From Fructobacillus cardui (GTDB lineage: Bacteria; Bacillota; Bacilli; Lactobacillales; Lactobacillaceae): a stretch of 64,000 bases of DNA. The notes beneath the pieces are model-generated. The model did not search any database and was not told the origin of the DNA. It saw only the letters and a list, made by a program, of their open reading frames with translations. The translations under genes were made by a program, and so were the position numbers. The stretch lies in NCBI RefSeq assembly GCF_023218935.1, contig NZ_JAJIAL010000001.1; one strand, written 5' to 3'. This document shows, piece after piece, positions 53,486 through 62,579 of this stretch. Position 1 is the stretch's first letter; every line of letters begins with the position of its first letter.

Positions 53486-54103
53486 ATGCCGAAAGTTAAA
53501 GAACCTCGTTATCACCAAATCGCTCAGGAAATCGCTGAGCACATCGTTAATAAACAATTTCTCGTTGGCGAAAAGCTGCATGCTCGGTCAACCTTAGCCG
53601 CAACCTTTGGCGTTTCCGCTGAAACCGCCCGCAAGGCGATTTCAGTGCTAGCCGATCTCGATATCGTCAAGCCCGTTCACGGCTCTGGCGTCGAAGTTCT
53701 TTCAAGGGAAAAGGCCCGTGAATTTCTCGATCAAGCAAAAGAAAGTCGCGACCTGCAAACCACTCACAGCGAAATTAAAGGCTTAATCGCTAAGCAAAAA
53801 GAGGACTTAGCTAATTTAGATGAGGCCTTTTCACTCATATTGGATCAAACCCAACGAGTGCGCAAAAATAATCCCATGTCACCTTACGAATTTATCCCCG
53901 AAGCCGACTCACCGATGCTTAACCAATCAATCGGTTCTTTGAACATTTGGCAAAATACCGGAGCAACGATTATCGCCATTCTCCACGAAGACGAAATTAT
54001 CTTATCCCCCGGCCCCTATGCCAATATCATGCCTGGTGATACGATTTATTTCGTTGGCTCCGATAAAACGGTTGAAGCTATCCATCAATTCTTTGCTGTT
54101 TAA
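53486..54103 (+). CDS. busR: Osmolyte uptake repressor BusR
   Basis: A 205-residue GntR-type regulator: winged HTH (about residues 8-72), a coiled-coil linker (LIAKQKEDLANLDEAFS), then a C-terminal RCK_C (TrkA-C) domain (GSLNIWQNTGATIIAI ... LSPGPYANIMPGDTIYFVG). In characterised BusR, this domain binds c-di-AMP and the protein represses busA. AAAGGA precedes the ATG. It is divergent from busAA-busAB with the operators between. Confidence 0.92.
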   Translation: MPKVKEPRYHQIAQEIAEHIVNKQFLVGEKLHARSTLAATFGVSAETARKAISVLADLDIVKPVHGSGVEVLSREKAREFLDQAKESRDLQTTHSEIKGLIAKQKEDLANLDEAFSLILDQTQRVRKNNPMSPYEFIPEADSPMLNQSIGSLNIWQNTGATIIAILHEDEIILSPGPYANIMPGDTIYFVGSDKTVEAIHQFFAV

Positions 54104-54168
54104 CAGCGCATTCTTTGTAAAAATCAGCTATTAGCGCTTGAACACCGCACCAATTAATCAATTAGACA

Positions 54169-54222
54169 AAAAAACTAGAAAACCATTCGCCTTCATGCGC
54201 GAATTTGGTTTCTAGTTTTTAT
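54169..54222. terminator. Bidirectional terminator busR / pgi
   Basis: A long inverted repeat with outer arms AAAACTAGAAA and TTTCTAGTTTT, between convergent genes. Confidence 0.8.
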
Positions 54223-54228
54223 TTTGTC

Positions 54229-55572
54229 TTACTTTAAACGGTCGTGGTAGACCTTGCTTTGTTCTTCATATCCTGGCTTATCCAAGAGGGCAAACATGGC
54301 CGTCTTATAGGCCTCAACACCAGGTTGGTTGAATGGGTTGATGTTAAAGAGATAACCTGAAACACCCACAGCCAATTCAAAGAAGTAAATCAATTCACCC
54401 AAACCGGCTTCATCTTGACGGTCCAAGTGGACGGCCAAGTTAGGCACACCGCCATCGACGTGAGCCAAGACAACGCCAGTTGCGGCAGTCTTATTAACTT
54501 CTTCCAATGACTTTCCTTCCAAATAAAGCAAGCCATCTTCGTTATGACCAGTCTTTGGGATTGACAAATCATGCTTTGAATGATCAATACGAACAACCGT
54601 CTCAAAGAGGTCACGACGGCCTTCTTGGATATATTGACCAAGGGAATGCAAATCAGTTGAGTAGTTTGCAGATGAAGGATAAATGCCCTTTTGGTTCTTT
54701 CCTTCTGATTCACCCATCAACTGCTTCCACCACTCTGACAAATACTGCAAAGATGGTTCCCAGTTAGCCAAGATTTCAGTTGTATAGCCCTTATCGTAGA
54801 GAATCCGGCGGTAAACCGCATAGGCTAAGGCTGGGTTTTCATGGACATTGTCACTGCTATAAGTCTTTTCAGCTTCCGCTGCACCAGCCAAAACATTTTC
54901 AATATTGATGCCGGCAACGGCCATTGGCAACAAACCAACCGCTGACAAAACAGAGAATCGGCCACCAATACCATCAGGGATAACCAACGTTTGGTACCCT
55001 TCGACGGTTGCCTCATTCTTCAAGGGACCCTTCTTGGCATCCGTCGTGGCCACGATACGTTCTTTGGCACCTTCTTCACCATACTTGGCTACCAAACGTT
55101 GCTTAAAGAAACGAAAGGCAACGGCTGGCTCCGTCGTGGTTCCTGATTTTGAAATCACGTTCACAGAGAAATCTTGGTCACCGATTACTCGGTCCAATTC
55201 ATCTAAGGCCATTGGTGACATGGCATTACCTGCAAAGTATACCTTGACCTCATCGCCCTGGACTAATTCGTTATGCCAAGGTGACTTCAAAAAGTCGATG
55301 GCCATTCGTGATCCCAAGTAAGAACCACCAATTCCAATGACCACCAAAACCTTAGAATTCTTTTTAATCGCATCCGCCGCCTGATGAATTGGTGCTAAGC
55401 TAGCTTGGTCTTGGCTCGATGCCCAGTGGAACCAATCGGTAAAATCAGCCCCCGCACCGGTCTTATTTACCAACGTCTGATGCGCAAAACGAACCTGATC
55501 CTTAATTTCATCTAATTCGTTGTCTGCAACAAAGTTCTGTAAACCACTCGAATCAAAATGGATTGCTGCCAT
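54229..55572 (-). CDS. pgi: Glucose-6-phosphate isomerase
   Basis: Interconverts glucose-6-P and fructose-6-P. The 447-residue protein is the short Firmicutes form. It shows VIGIGGSYLGSRM, SKSGTTTEPAVAFR (phosphate site) and MGESEGKNQKG (catalytic glutamate). A CcpA cre-like palindrome lies 26 nt upstream of the ATG. It lies alone between convergent busR and the dacA gene. Confidence 0.96.
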   Translation of the reverse strand: MAAIHFDSSGLQNFVADNELDEIKDQVRFAHQTLVNKTGAGADFTDWFHWASSQDQASLAPIHQAADAIKKNSKVLVVIGIGGSYLGSRMAIDFLKSPWHNELVQGDEVKVYFAGNAMSPMALDELDRVIGDQDFSVNVISKSGTTTEPAVAFRFFKQRLVAKYGEEGAKERIVATTDAKKGPLKNEATVEGYQTLVIPDGIGGRFSVLSAVGLLPMAVAGINIENVLAGAAEAEKTYSSDNVHENPALAYAVYRRILYDKGYTTEILANWEPSLQYLSEWWKQLMGESEGKNQKGIYPSSANYSTDLHSLGQYIQEGRRDLFETVVRIDHSKHDLSIPKTGHNEDGLLYLEGKSLEEVNKTAATGVVLAHVDGGVPNLAVHLDRQDEAGLGELIYFFELAVGVSGYLFNINPFNQPGVEAYKTAMFALLDKPGYEEQSKVYHDRLK

Positions 55573-55597
55573 GAAGAATACCCCTTTCTGTCCGGAA

Positions 55598-55611
55598 AGT
55601 AAACGCTTTCA
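55598..55611. promoter_or_regulatory. cre-like site upstream of pgi
   Basis: On the minus strand it reads TGAAAGCGTTTACT, one base off the CcpA consensus TGWAANCGNTNWCA. Its place in the pgi promoter region suggests catabolite control. Confidence 0.6.
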
Positions 55612-55681
55612 CTGTTCTTATTATAGCACTCTTTACGGTAATGTTAACGCTGTGACTAAAAATTAGGCAAACTTTTTTAAA

Positions 55682-57007
55682 CTATTTCTTAGCTGTTGCC
55701 GTTAAAACTTGTAAAGGGATTTCCTTATCCGTGTCAGAAAGGCCAGGCAGGAAGGTCGCCTTCAACTCCGGCTTCGCATAGGTGACCACGTCGGTACTCT
55801 TGTCATCGGGACGAGATTTTAAGTCCTTCAACGATTGAATCTTCAATGACTTTTTCGGACTAGTCCAATAAGTCTTGCTTGCTGCCACCTGCACGTCAAC
55901 TGATTTACTTTCCCCATCGACACCAACAGTCTTGTGGTTCGTCAGTTGCTTACCCACCGTATAGGTATACGCTTTCTTTTTGGCCAAAACCTGGTTAACC
56001 ATATCAATTGTGGTTTGGAACCGTTGCTTTGTATCCGTGTAATCGGCGGCATTGTTGACAACCGTCAAGAATTCATGTCCCTGTTGGTCAACGACGTAAC
56101 CAGTGAAACAAGCCCCTGCTTCTGGCGTTGAACCCGTCTTCAAACCAAGGATTTTCAACCCGTTTTCATTATCCAAGCCTTTGACAATGTTGGCAAATCC
56201 CTGACCAAAATCAGAAGTTTCTGTTACCTTGACGGTCTTGTTTTTTGTATAGGTAATCGTTGGACTAGCCGTCACCGTCTTCAAGGTTGGATCCATTGTC
56301 ATGATTTTTTTGGCAATTTCTGCCACCTGCATCGCTGATGCATGGTTTGCAGCCGAATCAGATGCGGAGGTAACTTCGTTGTTGTTATAAGAGTCACCGT
56401 TTGTCAAACCGGCCCCGTTATACCAGGCGGTTCCCTTTAAGTTCAGGTCACTGGCCAAAGACTCGAGGGTTTGTTGGGCTGTTTGTCCGGGCTTGGTTAA
56501 GGCTGCCGTTAAAGTCAGCGCAGCATCATTGGCGGAATTAGTAAACATTGCCCAGTACAGGTCGCGCACCGAAAGCTTATCGCCCGTCTTCATATTCAAA
56601 TGCGAAATGGCATCCGCATTTTGTGCCGAAAGATCGGCATTAGCTGGCACAGTCACCAAGTCAGTCCACTTCAATTGATTGCTTTCGATGGCCTTCAAAA
56701 CACCATAAGCCACCAACATTTTACTTTCAGAGGCGATTGGTGCTTGCTTATTAGCATCCTTTTCCCCCAAAACTTGGCCGGATGTTAAATCAATCACCAC
56801 GGCCGAAGTGGCATCAACATTTAAGCTTACCGGTTGGTCCTTAGTTGCCTGGATCGATGATTTAACATCATCTGGTGTCAAAAAATATAGACCAGCACCC
56901 AGCAAGGCCAGCACCAACACAAGGATGGCAATTAGGATGGCCCAAAACCGCCCCCGTTTTTTCTTTCGATTAGCGGCCTGTAACCGATACATTGGCTTTT
57001 CACTCAT
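55682..57007 (-). CDS. dacA: D-alanyl-D-alanine carboxypeptidase (S11, PBP5-type)
   Basis: A 441-residue membrane-bound enzyme that trims the terminal D-Ala from peptidoglycan stems. It has a cytosolic basic N-terminus, one signal-anchor helix (about 21-43), the SxxK tetrad S93-E-S-K96, the SxN in TNSAND, and KTG in LGLKTGST. The C-terminal domain is beta-rich. It lies 4 nt after the sensor kinase gene, in the order response regulator, kinase, dacA, so it may be a target of that system. Confidence 0.92.
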   Translation of the reverse strand: MSEKPMYRLQAANRKKKRGRFWAILIAILVLVLALLGAGLYFLTPDDVKSSIQATKDQPVSLNVDATSAVVIDLTSGQVLGEKDANKQAPIASESKMLVAYGVLKAIESNQLKWTDLVTVPANADLSAQNADAISHLNMKTGDKLSVRDLYWAMFTNSANDAALTLTAALTKPGQTAQQTLESLASDLNLKGTAWYNGAGLTNGDSYNNNEVTSASDSAANHASAMQVAEIAKKIMTMDPTLKTVTASPTITYTKNKTVKVTETSDFGQGFANIVKGLDNENGLKILGLKTGSTPEAGACFTGYVVDQQGHEFLTVVNNAADYTDTKQRFQTTIDMVNQVLAKKKAYTYTVGKQLTNHKTVGVDGESKSVDVQVAASKTYWTSPKKSLKIQSLKDLKSRPDDKSTDVVTYAKPELKATFLPGLSDTDKEIPLQVLTATAKK

Positions 57008-57011
57008 AACT

Positions 57012-58139
57012 CTATTCTTCTTTCACTTGTTTCAGCGGGAGGGTCATGACGAATGCCGTGGCCGTCTCATCTGATTCGACTTTTACGTAACCGTTGTGCT
57101 GGTCAATAATGCCCTTCACGATGGCAAGGCCTAAGCCCGTACCACCAGTCTTGTTGTTACGCGATTCTTCCACTCGGTAAAAACGTTGAAAAATATGGTT
57201 AGCCGAACTAGCAGGTATAGCAGGACCATCATTAATCACCCTGATTTCTACCAATCCATTCTCCTTGACCTGGCCAGTTAATTTGATAAAGCTAGCACCT
57301 TGACCATATTTCAGTGCGTTTTCAACCAAGTTGATCAAAACCCGGGCTAATTTGTCCGAGTCACCTGCCATCACAATCACACGTGGGTCTAAATTAGTAG
57401 CAAAGCGCAGATGGCGATTTTCCGCCTCCATGGCATAGTTCGCTAGGACTTGATCAAAAAGGTCGCCCAGCGAAAAATCAGTAATATTCAAGCTCACCTG
57501 CGTTGTTTGTAACTTGGCAAACTCAAAGAGGTCTTCAACCAGTGTCTTCATCTGGTTGGACTTATGATAGGCCGTCTTTAAATACTTAGCCTGGTCTTCT
57601 TCTGATAAGGGCGAATTAGGCGTGACCACTAAGCCCAGGTAACCAATAATGGCCGTTAGCGGCGTCCGTAAGTCATGAGAGATGTTGGTCATCATCTCAT
57701 CCTTCGACTTTTCAACGGCTAACTGCTCTTCATGAGTCAAATTGAACTCGGCGACCACACGGTCAACTAAGGCCGTTAACTGCCGTGCTTGATTGCTATA
57801 AGTCGGTAACTGCCGCTTTTCCTGGTTTTCAGGTAAATCCGACTCATCATTGCCATCCGATTTGTGATCAAGGTCAGGATGGTTGGCAAGGGTGTAGAGT
57901 CGTTTCGTCAGGTTTAGCAATAACAACCGTTCTCGACTACGCCGCCACAGATGAATCAACCAAATAATTAATAACAGTAGCCAAACAATGTAAAAAAAGG
58001 GCCAGCTTTCCCGAGCTGACCAATTCATTTTGTCTTTTAAGAGGTCAAAGACCAACGCCCTGGCAAGGCCAAACGAGGTCAAGATGGCCAAAAGTAAAGA
58101 CAAAACGGTTTGCGCCAAAATTGTACTTTTTTTGACCAT
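57012..58139 (-). CDS. Sensor histidine kinase (VanS-like)
   Basis: A 375-residue membrane kinase with two N-terminal helices (about 8-32 and 48-66) and a short outer loop. The phosphoacceptor H155 is in SHDLRTPLTA, then the N box (LVENALKYGQ) and G box (GGTGLGLAIVKG). No clear HAMP domain. It starts 2 nt after the response regulator stop and is followed directly by dacA. Confidence 0.9.
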   Translation of the reverse strand: MVKKSTILAQTVLSLLLAILTSFGLARALVFDLLKDKMNWSARESWPFFYIVWLLLLIIWLIHLWRRSRERLLLLNLTKRLYTLANHPDLDHKSDGNDESDLPENQEKRQLPTYSNQARQLTALVDRVVAEFNLTHEEQLAVEKSKDEMMTNISHDLRTPLTAIIGYLGLVVTPNSPLSEEDQAKYLKTAYHKSNQMKTLVEDLFEFAKLQTTQVSLNITDFSLGDLFDQVLANYAMEAENRHLRFATNLDPRVIVMAGDSDKLARVLINLVENALKYGQGASFIKLTGQVKENGLVEIRVINDGPAIPASSANHIFQRFYRVEESRNNKTGGTGLGLAIVKGIIDQHNGYVKVESDETATAFVMTLPLKQVKEE

Positions 58140-58141
58140 AA

Positions 58142-58831
58142 TTAGCTCACTTCAATCTTGTAACCAACACCCCAGACAGTCTGGATAACCTGGTCACCAT
58201 GTGTTGCTTCTTCTAATTTATCTCGCAAGTGGGAAACGTGCACCATGACCGTCTTAGCAGAAACAACAGATTCCTGTTGCCAGACGCGCTCAAAAATGTC
58301 ATCAGCAGAGAAAACGCGGTTTGGATGAGAGGCCAACAGGTATAAAATTCCAAATTCTAAGGCCGTCAAATTAACCAAATCACCACTGGTTGTCTTCACC
58401 TCGTGGGAATCCTTGTTGATCACTAAAGAGGCTACCGATAACACATCCGGCTTTTGCTCCTGGACCATGTTTTGGGATCGCCGCAAAAGCGAACGAATTC
58501 GAGCCATCACTTCCAAAGGATTAAAGGGTTTTGTGACGTAGTCGTCGGCGCCGGAAATCAGTCCCTGAATCTTGTCCATATCAGAAGACTTAGCCGAGAG
58601 CATCAAAATTGGAATGTGCGTGTCCTTGCGAACAGCCTTTAACACCTCTAAACCAGACATATTGGGCATCATAATGTCCAATACCATTAAAGCAACATCC
58701 GGGTTAGTATTTAACTTTGAGAGGGCTTCTTTCCCATCTTGTGCAATCACGGGTTCGTAGCCTTCGTTTTTCAAGTAAATTTCTAATAATTCAGCGATTT
58801 CTTGATCGTCGTCGACAACTAAGATTTTCAT
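58142..58831 (-). CDS. OmpR/PhoB-type response regulator (VanR-like)
   Basis: A 229-residue regulator: receiver domain with the phosphorylation site D52 (VLDIMMPNMSG) and acidic pocket VDDD at 6-9, K in LSAKSSD; then a winged-helix DNA-binding domain (about 130-229). AAGGAG precedes the ATG by 6 nt and lies at the end of the DUF1129 gene. Likely operon: DUF1129, response regulator, kinase, dacA. Confidence 0.94.
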   Translation of the reverse strand: MKILVVDDDQEIAELLEIYLKNEGYEPVIAQDGKEALSKLNTNPDVALMVLDIMMPNMSGLEVLKAVRKDTHIPILMLSAKSSDMDKIQGLISGADDYVTKPFNPLEVMARIRSLLRRSQNMVQEQKPDVLSVASLVINKDSHEVKTTSGDLVNLTALEFGILYLLASHPNRVFSADDIFERVWQQESVVSAKTVMVHVSHLRDKLEEATHGDQVIQTVWGVGYKIEVS

Positions 58832-58834
58832 CCC

Positions 58835-59542
58835 TTACTCCTTTTGATTTGTCTCATCTACCCGTGCTTGCTGAGACAACTTTGAGATGGCCAAAATACC
58901 ACCATGTTCCAATCCAGCATGCTTTCGGTTCAACAGATATGCCAACCAAGCCAAAGCCAAGACCAACACATTCCCAAAAAGTGGCAAACTTGGGTTAATT
59001 ACTGAAGGAACAAACATGAAGGCCGTAAAGCCGGCAACCCAAAGGATGGCAACAACAATCAGCAACAACCAAGTTGGCATTTTCTTCTTAGGGTTCTTGT
59101 CCTTTGGATTAGGTACCAAACGTTGCATTGCCAGGGTATAAATAGCACCACCCCAGAATGACAGCAAGAGCATTGACACAACGCCGATTCCCTGGCTTTC
59201 GCTTGAACTCTTGCCAAAACACATCGTAACAGCGAAAAAACCAGACAAGAACATGACCAAGACCAAGGCCGTGTCAGTGGCCAAGAATGTAAAGGAATAA
59301 TCGTGGAACTTCTTAGCTAAACGACGAGGATTCAAGTACTGCTGCAAAAGTTGAGCCGGTGACCCATACATTTGTGCAGCTGTTTTCCCTGCCTTTTGGC
59401 CAACGTAAAGCTTGTCAGAAACTGTTTGCACGATTTCTTCCTTGCGTTCGTCACTTAACTTGTCAGTTTCCGCCAAGCCCTTCTTAAATCGAAAAATAAA
59501 GTCTTGGTTCTTCTTGCTTAATTGGGGATCTACTTGAGTCAT
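58835..59542 (-). CDS. DUF1129 membrane protein
   Basis: A 235-residue protein: a soluble N-terminal helical segment (to about residue 75; SDERKEEIVQTVSDKLYVGQKAG) and four to five membrane helices. It matches the DUF1129 family of lactic acid bacteria. Function unknown. It lies 27 nt after ychF and overlaps the ribosome site of the response regulator, so it may belong with either. Confidence 0.82.
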   Translation of the reverse strand: MTQVDPQLSKKNQDFIFRFKKGLAETDKLSDERKEEIVQTVSDKLYVGQKAGKTAAQMYGSPAQLLQQYLNPRRLAKKFHDYSFTFLATDTALVLVMFLSGFFAVTMCFGKSSSESQGIGVVSMLLLSFWGGAIYTLAMQRLVPNPKDKNPKKKMPTWLLLIVVAILWVAGFTAFMFVPSVINPSLPLFGNVLVLALAWLAYLLNRKHAGLEHGGILAISKLSQQARVDETNQKE

Positions 59543-59569
59543 CTTACTGTCTTTCGTCCTTTAAATTTA

Positions 59570-60670
59570 TTATACGTTGAAACGGAATTCGATAATATCG
59601 CCGTCCTGAACGTCGTAATCTTTTCCTTCTGATCGCAACTTACCGGCTTCTTTAACCGCTTTAATAGAGCCGTACTCGTCCAAATCAGCAAAGGCAATCG
59701 TTTCTGCTCGGATGAACCCACGCTCAAAGTCAGAATGGATAACACCGGCAGCCTGAGGCGCCTTGTAGCCAGCCTTAAAGGTCCATGCACGCGTTTCTTT
59801 ACCACCAGCGGTAAAGAATGTTCGCAAGTCTAATAAGTGGTAAGCAGAGCGAATCAACTGGTTCAAACCAGGTTCCTTAACACCAGCCAATTCCAAATAA
59901 TCGGCCTTTTCATCATCGTCTAGTTGTGCAATTTCTTCTTCTGCATTTGCTGACAAAGCAATCACTTCTGCTTTTTCAGAATCAGCGAAATCCTTAATTT
60001 TTTGGTAGTATGGTGAGTTCGTTGGATCAGCCATGTCGTCTTCTGCGATATTGGCAACATAAAGCGTTGGCTTTGACGTCAACAAGAACAAGCTCTTCAC
60101 GACCTTTTCTTCTTCTTCTGAGAAGTCAATCGTCCGGACAGCCTTACCAGCTTCCAAGACAGGCTTAATCTTTTCCAATACAGCAGCTTCTGCCTTGGCA
60201 GCCTTGTCAGATCCCTTGGCAGCACGAGCAACCTTAGCATAGCGCTTATCGACCGCTTCCAAATCAGCTAAGACCAATTCGGTATTAATAGTATCGATAT
60301 CATCAAGTGGATCAACTTTGCCGTTAACGTGGATGATTTCATCGTCATCAAAGGCACGAACAACATGAACGATGGCGTTCACTTGGCGAATGTTTTCCAA
60401 GAACTTGTTTCCAAGTCCTTCACCCTTAGATGCGCCCTTCACGATACCGGCGATGTCGGTAAATTCAAATGTTGTTGGAATAATCTTATCAGCTGGTTCA
60501 ATTTCTTGAATCCGAGCTAAGCGATCATCTGGTACTTCAACAATCCCAACGTTTGGTTCGATGGTGGCAAATGGATAGTTCGCCATTTCCGCACCAGCCT
60601 TTGTGATTGCATTAAAAAGTGTTGACTTACCAACGTTAGGTAGTCCAACGATTCCAGCTGTTAAAGCCAT
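59570..60670 (-). CDS. ychF: Redox-linked ribosome-binding ATPase/GTPase YchF
   Basis: A 366-residue Obg-family P-loop protein: G1 LPNVGKST (about 10-17), the YPFATIEPNVG switch, DIAGIVKGASKGEGLGN, then a coiled-coil arm and a C-terminal TGS domain ending in DGDIIEFRFNV. YchF hydrolyses ATP rather than GTP in characterised members. AAAGGA precedes the ATG. It follows DUF951 and parB, a common order in this group. Confidence 0.96.
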   Translation of the reverse strand: MALTAGIVGLPNVGKSTLFNAITKAGAEMANYPFATIEPNVGIVEVPDDRLARIQEIEPADKIIPTTFEFTDIAGIVKGASKGEGLGNKFLENIRQVNAIVHVVRAFDDDEIIHVNGKVDPLDDIDTINTELVLADLEAVDKRYAKVARAAKGSDKAAKAEAAVLEKIKPVLEAGKAVRTIDFSEEEEKVVKSLFLLTSKPTLYVANIAEDDMADPTNSPYYQKIKDFADSEKAEVIALSANAEEEIAQLDDDEKADYLELAGVKEPGLNQLIRSAYHLLDLRTFFTAGGKETRAWTFKAGYKAPQAAGVIHSDFERGFIRAETIAFADLDEYGSIKAVKEAGKLRSEGKDYDVQDGDIIEFRFNV

Positions 60671-60703
60671 GTCTGTTTATCCTTTCGTCTTGAGCCGCAA
60701 AGA

Positions 60704-60907
60704 TTAATCTTCTTCGGCCTTTTTTAAGACTTTTTTCAAGCGTTTTTCAAAGTTAAACCGGGTCAACATAATTGTCCGGTTACAGTTCGAACAGGTAATT
60801 TTAATATCGGCCCCAAGGCGGTTCACCACCCAAGCGTTGGTCCCGCAAGCATGGGGCTTCTTCATTTCAACTAGGTCGCCCAGACCGTATTCAATTGATT
60901 GCGTCAT
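60704..60907 (-). CDS. DUF951 small protein
   Basis: A 67-residue protein with the DUF951 pattern YGLGDLVEMKKPHACG and a CSNCNRTIM pair, so three cysteines may bind a metal. It is nearly always found between parB and ychF in Firmicutes, as here. It starts 1 nt after parB with GAGGT inside the parB end. Confidence 0.9.
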   Translation of the reverse strand: MTQSIEYGLGDLVEMKKPHACGTNAWVVNRLGADIKITCSNCNRTIMLTRFNFEKRLKKVLKKAEED

Positions 60908-60908
60908 C

Positions 60909-61808
60909 TTAATCTACCTCAATTGACAAAATACTTAAGATTCGGGCCAGGTCTTGTTCTGAAAGGTAGGCGATTTCAATCTTTCCAGCACCCTTTGAAC
61001 CGGTGTTAACCTTGACCTTTGTTCCAAATTTATCTTCTAACCGATTTGCTAAATCTTTAGCAAATGGCGATTCAACCTTTTTAGCAGGCTTCTGGTCACC
61101 AGCGTTGACCTTCTTGACCAGTGCTTCGACCTGACGAACATTCAACTGTTCTTTCAAAATTGTTTGAACAACAGCATTCATCTGGCTTTCTTTTTCCAAG
61201 CCAAGTAAGGCGCGGGCTTGTCCCATTGAGAGCTCCCCGGCTTGAACCAGGTCTTGGACCTGATTTGGCAATTTTAACAACCGCAAAGCATTCGCAATGG
61301 TGGTCCGTTCTTTTCCCAACTTTTCGGCCAACTGAGTTTGGTTTAAATCCAGCTGGGCCATCAAGTTCGCATAAGCTCGTGATTCTTCAATCGGGTCCAA
61401 GTTATCGCGTTGCAAGTTTTCAATCAACGCCAACGTCGCCATTGTATCGTCATTGGTTGCCCGAACAATCGCAGTAATTTCTGTCACCGGCAGCGTCTTC
61501 GTTGCGCGGAAACGGCGTTCACCAGCAATAATTTGATACTTAGCACCACTTTGACGAACAATAATCGGTGTCAGCAGGCCATTTTCTTTAATTGACTGAG
61601 CCAGCTCTTTGATGGATTCTTCATCAAAGTGCAACCGTGGTTGAAACGGATTGGCTTCAATTTGGTCTAAGGGAATCGAAATGACTTTTTCCCCAGCCTC
61701 CGGGTTGCGGCTAATTGTTTTGGAATGGGCCAAAGCTTCCTTTGAAATACCATTAGATCCAAAGAGCGAATCCATGTTTTTACCCAAGCCACCTTTTTTA
61801 TTAACCAT
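60909..61808 (-). CDS. parB: Chromosome partition protein ParB (Spo0J)
   Basis: Binds parS sites near the origin and spreads by CTP hydrolysis. The 299-residue protein has LDQIEANPFQPR, the CTP-binding GERRFRA box, ENLQRDNLDPIEE, and the HTH around QTQLAEKLGKERTTIAN. The start is taken at MVNKKGGLGKN, which overlaps the parA stop. A noc gene, often between rsmG and parA, is absent here. No parS sequence was seen in the window. Confidence 0.95.
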   Translation of the reverse strand: MVNKKGGLGKNMDSLFGSNGISKEALAHSKTISRNPEAGEKVISIPLDQIEANPFQPRLHFDEESIKELAQSIKENGLLTPIIVRQSGAKYQIIAGERRFRATKTLPVTEITAIVRATNDDTMATLALIENLQRDNLDPIEESRAYANLMAQLDLNQTQLAEKLGKERTTIANALRLLKLPNQVQDLVQAGELSMGQARALLGLEKESQMNAVVQTILKEQLNVRQVEALVKKVNAGDQKPAKKVESPFAKDLANRLEDKFGTKVKVNTGSKGAGKIEIAYLSEQDLARILSILSIEVD

Positions 61809-62559
61809 ATTGCGCCATGACCTCCTTCGCAAATTCGGTATACACCCGCGCACCAAGTGACTTTGGATCAAAATCAATAATCGCCTGGCCGTATGACGGT
61901 GCTTCCGATAACCGAACTGTCCGCGGAATGACCGTATGGTAAACCCGGTCTTCAAAGTATGTTCGTACTTGTTCAGAGACCTGCTTTGCTAAATTAGTTC
62001 GGGTATCAAACATTGTCAATAAAATTCCAGCCATTTCCAAATCAGGATTCAGACCTTGGCGGACAAGTTCAATCGTATTGAGCAATTGTCCCAACCCCTC
62101 TAAGGCATAAAATTCGGTTTGGACTGGAATCAACACCGCATCTGCTGCCGTGAAAGAATTAATTGTTAAAAGCCCTAGTGAAGGCGGATTATCAATCAAA
62201 ATATAGTCATATTGGTCGGCCAGCGGTGCCAGCGCATCCTTTAAACGAAATTCCCGTCGAGGAAGATCAACTAATTGCACTTCACTTTCTGACAGCTGAA
62301 TTGTCGTTGGTAAAATATCGAGTGTATCCGCTTTGACAATAGCATCCTTAGCAACAACTCCGTTAATCAAAACTTCATAAGTATCATTTTCTAATTCTGA
62401 TTTGTCAACACCAACACCAGAGGTTGCATTTCCCTGTGGATCGGCATCTACTAACAAAACCTTCTTACCAGCCTTCGCCAAGGCAGCACCCAGGTTAATA
62501 CTTGTCGTTGTCTTGCCAACCCCACCCTTTTGGTTGGCTAAAGCAATAATCTTTGCCAT
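61801..62559 (-). CDS. parA: Chromosome partition ATPase ParA (Soj)
   Basis: A 252-residue deviant Walker ATPase: KGGVGKTTT at 11-19 with the signature lysine, DADPQGNAT, and LIDNPPSLG. It works with ParB in origin segregation and in controlling DnaA. AAGGAG lies 9 nt before the ATG. It follows rsmG and overlaps parB. Confidence 0.96.
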   Translation of the reverse strand: MAKIIALANQKGGVGKTTTSINLGAALAKAGKKVLLVDADPQGNATSGVGVDKSELENDTYEVLINGVVAKDAIVKADTLDILPTTIQLSESEVQLVDLPRREFRLKDALAPLADQYDYILIDNPPSLGLLTINSFTAADAVLIPVQTEFYALEGLGQLLNTIELVRQGLNPDLEMAGILLTMFDTRTNLAKQVSEQVRTYFEDRVYHTVIPRTVRLSEAPSYGQAIIDFDPKSLGARVYTEFAKEVMAQYG

Positions 62560-62579
62560 CTGCTGGCTCCTTTTTCTTT

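Noticed and set aside
60909..62559. Origin of replication or parS next to parAB
   Set aside because: Gene order is origin-proximal in many Firmicutes, but I found no parS palindrome, DnaA-box cluster, dnaA or rnpA/rpmH in the window.
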